64,000 nt of DNA from Emergomyces orientalis (Eukaryota > Ascomycota > Eurotiomycetes > Onygenales > Ajellomycetaceae), in assembly GCA_002110485.1 (NCBI GenBank), contig MOWL01000027.1, forward strand, positions 392,614 through 456,613, in the 5' to 3' direction. Shown in pieces: positions 58,875 to 64,000 of this stretch. Position 1 is the first letter of the stretch, and every line of letters begins with the position of its first letter. The notes under the pieces were generated by a model that saw only the letters and a program-made list of their open reading frames with translations, did no database searches and was not told the origin of the DNA. Both the position numbers and the translations under genes were made by a program.

Positions 58875-60214
58875 CTATTCGGCGGGCGCATTCTCGCGGC
58901 CATGCACCGGAATCTGCATAGCCTCGCCCTCGGCGACAGCGCGATCTCCCTCAATTGAGGCGAGGGGGATGTTCCTCTTCAGACAATAGAAACAGCTACG
59001 TTCTCCAAATAATTCCTCCTCTGTAGCCATCATGATCTCGAAACACCGGATCCCTTCGGTGACCGCTCTCTTGCGCCACTCCTCAATGTATTCTTGCGGC
59101 GAACTGCCCTTGCCGTTGAAGAGAATATCTTCTTTGCATCTCTAAGCTGCGCTTTCACATCCACAGGGACATAGGGAGAACACCGGCATCCTCTGTTCAC
59201 TGTTGTATGCTGCTTGTCAGTTGCCTCTACCAAAGCAGGGCTATCTTGATCAACCCCCATATTCTCAAATTCCGCAACTTGGTCAGGGCTGAGAAGTTCA
59301 GCAAGATGGGTGTCTGACAAGGCTGCAGACAGGCTGCTGACGTCCGAAAGCAAGGATTGGCTGGAGACGCGGCGAGAAGTACGCACAGGAGGACTATGTA
59401 TAGAACCTTGAGGAGATCCAAGCGAGGGTGCACTGGGGCGTATCACGTTCAACACACGGGGAGAAGGTAGAGGAGACTGGCCAGTCATATGTTGATCGGG
59501 AGGGGATAGGACACGTTCTTGAGGCTGGGGTGAAGCAACTGTCATAGAATCTTCAGTGAGAATTCCGCCAGGACCAAAGATAAGACCTGCAGCTTGAAGA
59601 TTTCCTTGTGTGATCTCTTGGCCAATAAAATTGGAATCGGCCGCTGCTTCGATATCTGCCAACATGATCGTCTTATATCGCTTAACTCCTCGTCGAGGTG
59701 GCTGAGTGATGCGAGCCCACATTGCTTGATTGATCCGGCCGATTGCAGAAGCATATTCGTGATGTAGGGCCAGGGTTTGACAGGCGCGTTGCATCCGCTC
59801 TGAAGTCATGATATGCCAGAACGAATCCACGCGAACTTTTCCCCACATCCTGGTGCATGTAGTATATGCTATGGCGCAGCGATCGCGCCGTTCAGCTACC
59901 TGAGCAGCAACTCGTTGAAGCTCCGCCGTCTGGTTATCAAATGCTTGCTGGGCCACCACCTGGCGCCAGGATCCATCATTTCTTATCCACTCATAGAATG
60001 CGGCAACCTCATCTTGAGCCGCCTCATGGCGCCCCATGAGTAGATTACCGATCTCACATTGTGCTTGGTAGCGAACCTGCGGATTCTGACCCAGAGAATT
60101 GACATAAGCTTGCAGCTCCATCGCCGTATGAAAAACATGGTTATCATATGTCACAAGAGCGAGCTGGCTCGCTGGTCTCGGTACCAGAGTGTGTTGGCTA
60201 GAGGGGTTCGACAT
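58875..60214 (-). CDS. Extra ORF downstream of pol, unknown function, one frame break
   Basis: The ATG at 60214 opens a 394-codon frame (MSNPSSQHTLV..) to 59030. Homology-like coding continues in another frame from about 59117 to a stop at 58875 (segments KGSSPQEYIEEWRKR, RSCFYCLKRN), so this copy carries a TC insertion or other shift near 59115. The N-terminal half is helical, with many Gln, Ala and Arg (about residues 30-200); the middle is Ser/Pro-rich; the tail carries a CxxC pair. There is no CCHC knuckle, membrane helix or signal peptide, so neither a normal gag nor an env is supported. It sits where retroviruses keep env. The function is unknown. Confidence 0.75.
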
Positions 60215-60634
60215 CTTTGTAATGAAATAAGGAAATATAGGGAAAAATCAATGAATTAAAAATAGAAAAAGAGACTTGAATGCCAATTTGAAAAAGAAAA
60301 ATGATTATCTGGGCAGAGCAGGTCAATAATATAATACTTCCTCAAGGTGAATTTTGGAAGATAATGTGAAAAGCAGTCAACATGCAGCGAGGGTGACAGC
60401 AGTTCATAAAATTCACTGCCAGCTTCAATCTGACCCAGAGAATTGAATATCAAAGAGAAAGTAAACAAAACAAAGAAAAGACAATATCAAGAGATTAAAA
60501 TTAGAAGGAACTGATATGATGCATGAAAAACATGCAAGAAAGAAGCAGAATCATGAAAAATAGAGACTAAGAAAACAGCAACTTGAATGAAGAAAACAAC
60601 AACAAGGAAATCATTATACAAAGAAAAACAGCAG
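60215..60634. other. Gap between pol and the extra ORF
   Basis: A/T-rich, non-coding. It contains an 18-bp exact copy (60429-60446) of a segment inside the extra ORF (60086-60103), suggesting local duplication. Confidence 0.7.
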
Positions 60635-63600
60635 TCAGATAATGACTGCAAACTCCTTACCATGAGGGATCCATGACTGCAAGTCATCCTGACCCCCCCT
60701 CAAAGAATTCTTCTTATCAGTATCTTGCATATCCACCTCTTCCTCTTCAATATCATTTGCTTCATTGATATTATTCTCTGCAACCGGCATTTGATTGTCT
60801 CGGAGATAGAACCTTTTTAACCTATTACCTGCAGTAGTATTTCGAAACGGCGAACCATCCAGCTCTTCCAGATGATAGGTCCCTTTCTCATGGTTTGCTT
60901 CTCGGATTCGATACGGGCCCAGCCATCGGAAGTTGAGCTTGGCAGAATAGGACGTTTCTAGCTTGGTATCATGCAAAAGCACCAAATCACTTATCTGCAA
61001 TGGTTCTCGGACTAATTGCTTAGTTTCATCAAATAGATCTCGGTTCTTCTCTCTCGCACGGCGCAGGTGATGAGCGGCCTCCTCCAGATCTTCATCTCTC
61101 TTTTCCAATTGTCGAATACGCATATATATCAAATCAGCACGGGATTGCACTGTCTGCCAGGGAAGTGTTTGCCAAGTTGGAACGTCAAGCTCTATTGGAA
61201 GGATAGCATCGTAGCCATATTGCAGGCGGAACGGGGTTTCACCAGTAGATTGCCGAATGGTGACGCGATCTGCCCATAGCGCAGAATGGAAATGATTAAC
61301 CCAGCTTCTTCCATCTGCAGCTAGCTTTGAAAGCGCATCGGATATCGGGCGGTGACCGCGTTCGACCATGCCATTAGCCTTCGCATTGTATGGTGAGATG
61401 GTTATTTGATTAACACGATATTTGGCGGTGAGAATCTTAGTCCATTTTTGATTCTCCGGCCCGCCATCACACACTAATTCCCGAAAGCAGCCGTGTCGGC
61501 AAATGATATTCTCATAGATGAATTGCGCCACGTTCTCAGCTGTTCCACGAGCGAGAGGGCGGCCTTCCACCCAGCCAGTGAGATCATTCCGAGCAATAAC
61601 AGCACATCGCTTGCCTCGGTTCTTCGGAAACTTGACAACATCGATACACCACTTGTCCCATAGATAATTGCGGCTTGTTGGATATAGTGGTTCTTCCAAG
61701 CGAGCGCCATCCCTCAGCTGGCACACTGTGCAGCTTTTGCAATAATTCTTGACGGCTTTCCAGATGCCTTCCCACCAATATCGCTGCGTGATCTTGTGGT
61801 TTGTGGCCTCGCGGCCCTTATGACCAGATTCATCATGCATCCGAGCAACGATATCCTTTTGCTCAGATGAGTTATCAACCACGCGTCTCAGAGGAATTCC
61901 CTTGCCTGATCGTCGGAATAGATGTTGACCTTGGACGATATATCGAAGTGCATGCTTGCGCCATTTAGAAAAGACGGAACGTGGTATATCATCCGGCCGC
62001 TTCATGGTGGTGAGAAACCTCGCAATTGATTCGCTGCGATCAGAATAATCAGGCGAAAGAACACGCACACCCGATGACTCGGAAGCATCCACGCCGCTGA
62101 CATCGAAATCAGGAACCGTCAAAGATGCAACACTAATATAGTTGAGTTCTGCATCTATGAAATCATCGATATCTTGATCCTCAGGAACCTCACCCTCAGC
62201 AGGAGGTCGACGAGATAGCCCATCTGCAGCAGTATGCTTCCGACCAGGCACATGTCGAACTTCGAAATCAAACATCCGAATCCAGGCAAGCCAGCCAGTA
62301 ACGAGAGCACCAGGCAGGTCAGTGGCAGATCGATTGAGCTGTGCCACTAGAGTCTTCGCGTCGGTTTCCAGAATAAAGTGAACGCCATACAGGTAATAAC
62401 GGCATTTCTTTAGCATCTTGAGCACAGCGCGGCATTCTCGCTTTCCTGCATCATATTTTGCTTCGGTGGGGCTCCAGATTCCGCTCTCATATCGGCAAGG
62501 GTGTAGCTTTCCATTCAATTTATCCCGTTGGCTGAGCGTTCCACCCCATCCTTCAAGACAGGCATCCGTGGCCATCACGATATCACCGGCATCTTCAGAA
62601 TAATCAATGCAGCAAAGTGCAGGGGCAGTTGTCAGGGCATTCTTCAAAATTGCCATTGCATTCACTTGTTCAAGACCCCAGGTAAAAGGAATGTTCTTCT
62701 TGAATAGAATATAGATAGGTATAGAAATGATAGCGAAATTCGGAATCCATATTCTATAGTAAACGCAAACACCTAAGAAAGCTCGGGCACCCGTGACATC
62801 TGTCGGATCCGGCCACTCAACGATTTTGACGATTTTCGCAGCTTCGGGGCGCCTGCCGTCAGCATCCACAACATATCCGACTAGAACCATACCGGAGCAG
62901 GCGAATTCTGACTTTCCAACCTGGATACACGTGTCCGCGAGTTCTATGCTGATGAGGGTGGCATCTAAGTTTTGCAGATGCTCCAGGACAAATTTCCGAA
63001 TACCTGGCATCACTTCTTCATCATTGTAACGCGTCCGCGGGCCTTTCACACCAATATCATCCATAAAATTGTCTGCTTGATGCGGTATGTTCGATCGAAG
63101 AATGCGTGCCATGATTCGGCAGAACTGCGCAATAGAATTCGTCGCGCCTTGTGGCAGTGCTGTCTGACGAAGCAACCCGATCGGGGTAAGGAAAGCTGTC
63201 ATATCTCGGCTGTCTTCGTGTAAAGGAACTTGATCATATCCAGAAAAGAAATCCATCATGCTCGTTATCTTCATTCCCGCGAAATCCTCAGCAAACGCGT
63301 CCGCACTAGGTGGAATATACGCATCGCGAATAGTGACAGCGTTCATGTCCATGCACGCGTTGACAATGCGATATTTCCCAGCTTCTTTCTTCTTGACGAG
63401 GAACCACTTATTTCGATACGGACCATGGCAATGTTCATAAACTCCAGAATCAACGCGTTCGCGAAGCATATTGATGATTGTAGGGACGAGCTTTCGAGGA
63501 ATAGGAAATCCTGCCGCTTGCCATGCTTTATGCGGAGCAACGCGAATCTTGACAGGTGGAGAGACTTCTTTTGCAAGCGTTCCGCAATCCTTAAAACTCC

Positions 63601-64000
63601 ACGCGAGGGCTTTTTCTCTTCTAAGCAGAATCTCAATCAAAAGTTCGCGTTCCTGTGGGGTGAGCATCGATCCGATCCGCAGATTCTTGATCCTTTCCTC
63701 TGTGAGTCGCGAACCTCGCGGGCAATCGGAGAAACGGGGTGTAATGAAATGATCGTAGGGCGAAGGCGGATCCTGCTCCGGAATCACATTGTCTTTGAAC
63801 CATTGTTGGCGAATTTCTCTCCACTTATCTGTTCCGCCGGGAATCCCGCCACCTGTAGTTGGCACATCGAGAGGTTGAATCTTATCGGCTTTTCGCTTGT
63901 ATAATGTCGCAACGACTGGACCGCGCGATCGAGGAGAAGATCGTGAAGAAGCATATAAAGACAAATCATGAAGCTGCACACCACGAACACGGCGTGATTC
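60635..64000 (-). CDS. Ty3/gypsy pol: reverse transcriptase, RNase H, integrase (5' partial)
   Basis: More than 1114 codons, open to the right edge. RT core: LVKKKEAGKYRIVNACMDMN, then LPQGATNSIAQF and the catalytic box FMDD (63057-63068), where most gypsy elements have YxDD. RNase H: ATDACLEGWGGT, ETDAKTLV, HTAADGLSRRP. Integrase: H-x-H-C-C finger (HDESGHKG .. CKSCTVCQ), catalytic Asp in WCIDVV (61641-61643), Asp in VCDGGPENQ (61466-61468), Glu in MVERGH (61359-61361). No chromodomain is seen at the end. The FMDD and downstream KGPRTRYNDEE context resembles the group common in Agaricomycetes (PFIDDVPVKGP), as far as I recall. Confidence 0.93.
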   Translation of the reverse strand, partial: ESRRVRGVQLHDLSLYASSRSSPRSRGPVVATLYKRKADKIQPLDVPTTGGGIPGGTDKWREIRQQWFKDNVIPEQDPPSPYDHFITPRFSDCPRGSRLTEERIKNLRIGSMLTPQERELLIEILLRREKALAWSFKDCGTLAKEVSPPVKIRVAPHKAWQAAGFPIPRKLVPTIINMLRERVDSGVYEHCHGPYRNKWFLVKKKEAGKYRIVNACMDMNAVTIRDAYIPPSADAFAEDFAGMKITSMMDFFSGYDQVPLHEDSRDMTAFLTPIGLLRQTALPQGATNSIAQFCRIMARILRSNIPHQADNFMDDIGVKGPRTRYNDEEVMPGIRKFVLEHLQNLDATLISIELADTCIQVGKSEFACSGMVLVGYVVDADGRRPEAAKIVKIVEWPDPTDVTGARAFLGVCVYYRIWIPNFAIISIPIYILFKKNIPFTWGLEQVNAMAILKNALTTAPALCCIDYSEDAGDIVMATDACLEGWGGTLSQRDKLNGKLHPCRYESGIWSPTEAKYDAGKRECRAVLKMLKKCRYYLYGVHFILETDAKTLVAQLNRSATDLPGALVTGWLAWIRMFDFEVRHVPGRKHTAADGLSRRPPAEGEVPEDQDIDDFIDAELNYISVASLTVPDFDVSGVDASESSGVRVLSPDYSDRSESIARFLTTMKRPDDIPRSVFSKWRKHALRYIVQGQHLFRRSGKGIPLRRVVDNSSEQKDIVARMHDESGHKGREATNHKITQRYWWEGIWKAVKNYCKSCTVCQLRDGARLEEPLYPTSRNYLWDKWCIDVVKFPKNRGKRCAVIARNDLTGWVEGRPLARGTAENVAQFIYENIICRHGCFRELVCDGGPENQKWTKILTAKYRVNQITISPYNAKANGMVERGHRPISDALSKLAADGRSWVNHFHSALWADRVTIRQSTGETPFRLQYGYDAILPIELDVPTWQTLPWQTVQSRADLIYMRIRQLEKRDEDLEEAAHHLRRAREKNRDLFDETKQLVREPLQISDLVLLHDTKLETSYSAKLNFRWLGPYRIREANHEKGTYHLEELDGSPFRNTTAGNRLKRFYLRDNQMPVAENNINEANDIEEEEVDMQDTDKKNSLRGGQDDLQSWIPHGKEFAVII

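Larger units (their letters stand above)
58208..64000 (-). mobile_element. Ty3/gypsy LTR retrotransposon with extra 3' ORF, 5' part outside window
   Basis: In transcription order: pol (63979 and beyond to 60635), a 420-bp gap, an extra ORF (60214-58875 with one frame break), an A-rich leader, polypurine tract, 3' LTR. The order reverse transcriptase, RNase H, integrase places it in Ty3/gypsy. Any gag and protease, the primer site and the 5' LTR lie beyond the right edge. CpG is frequent throughout, so it has escaped the mutation seen in the LINE it entered. Confidence 0.88.

Noticed and set aside
1..64000. CRISPR arrays, bacterial operons, rRNA genes
   Set aside because: No regularly spaced repeats and no rRNA-like sequence seen. 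Intron structure shows a eukaryotic genome.

Overview
The window is nuclear DNA of a filamentous ascomycete (Pezizomycotina, probably Eurotiomycetes; Onygenales is my best guess and only a guess). Evidence: many short introns of about 50-110 nt with GT..AG ends and CTAAC/CTGAC-type branch sites, Zn(II)2Cys6 and RTA1-type genes, DUF7730/F-box-like families, intron-rich housekeeping genes, Tad-like LINE and Ty3/gypsy elements, and strong CpG loss in one repeat block. Most gene models are my own spliced reconstructions. Where I give an exon list, the reading frame closes from start to stop.

Layout. 1-1052: 3' part of a DUF7730/F-box-like gene. 1053-4286: gene-poor DNA. 4287-6819: long-chain acyl-CoA synthetase. 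8072-8571: two near-identical tRNA-Arg(TCG) genes. 8844-9910: EMC7/Sop4. 10563-11590: WW-domain protein. 12725-13642: YhhN/TMEM86-like membrane protein. 14757-22284: four oxidative enzyme genes in two divergent pairs (P450 and SDR; HSL-type alpha/beta hydrolase and Baeyer-Villiger monooxygenase). 24202-24772: small secreted six-cysteine protein. 26915-28179: divergent protein kinase. 29561-32654: RTA1-like membrane protein facing a UPC2-like Zn2Cys6 regulator. 33819-36526: glycogen branching enzyme. 37120-39379: mitochondrial ATP synthase beta. 40514-43984: two decaying genes, one F-box/ankyrin and one DUF7730-like. 45849-46857: sulfotransferase-like P-loop protein. 47261-51520: large WD40 protein. 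53401-54608: peroxisomal adenine nucleotide carrier (PMP47/ANT1 type). 55660-58207: CpG-depleted LINE fragments. 58208 to beyond the right edge: a Ty3/gypsy element on the minus strand, inserted into one of those LINEs.

Functional links. The four enzymes at 14.7-22.3 kb form a chemically coherent set: hydroxylation, alcohol-to-ketone oxidation, Baeyer-Villiger oxygen insertion, ester hydrolysis. No polyketide, peptide or terpene core synthase is present, so a catabolic or detoxifying role is as likely as biosynthesis. The acyl-CoA synthetase ends in a PTS1-like tripeptide, and the peroxisomal ATP carrier needed for such an enzyme lies in the same window, but 47 kb away. The gypsy element carries a large extra ORF downstream of pol, the position of env in retroviruses, with no domain I recognise. 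This is the best candidate for something undescribed.
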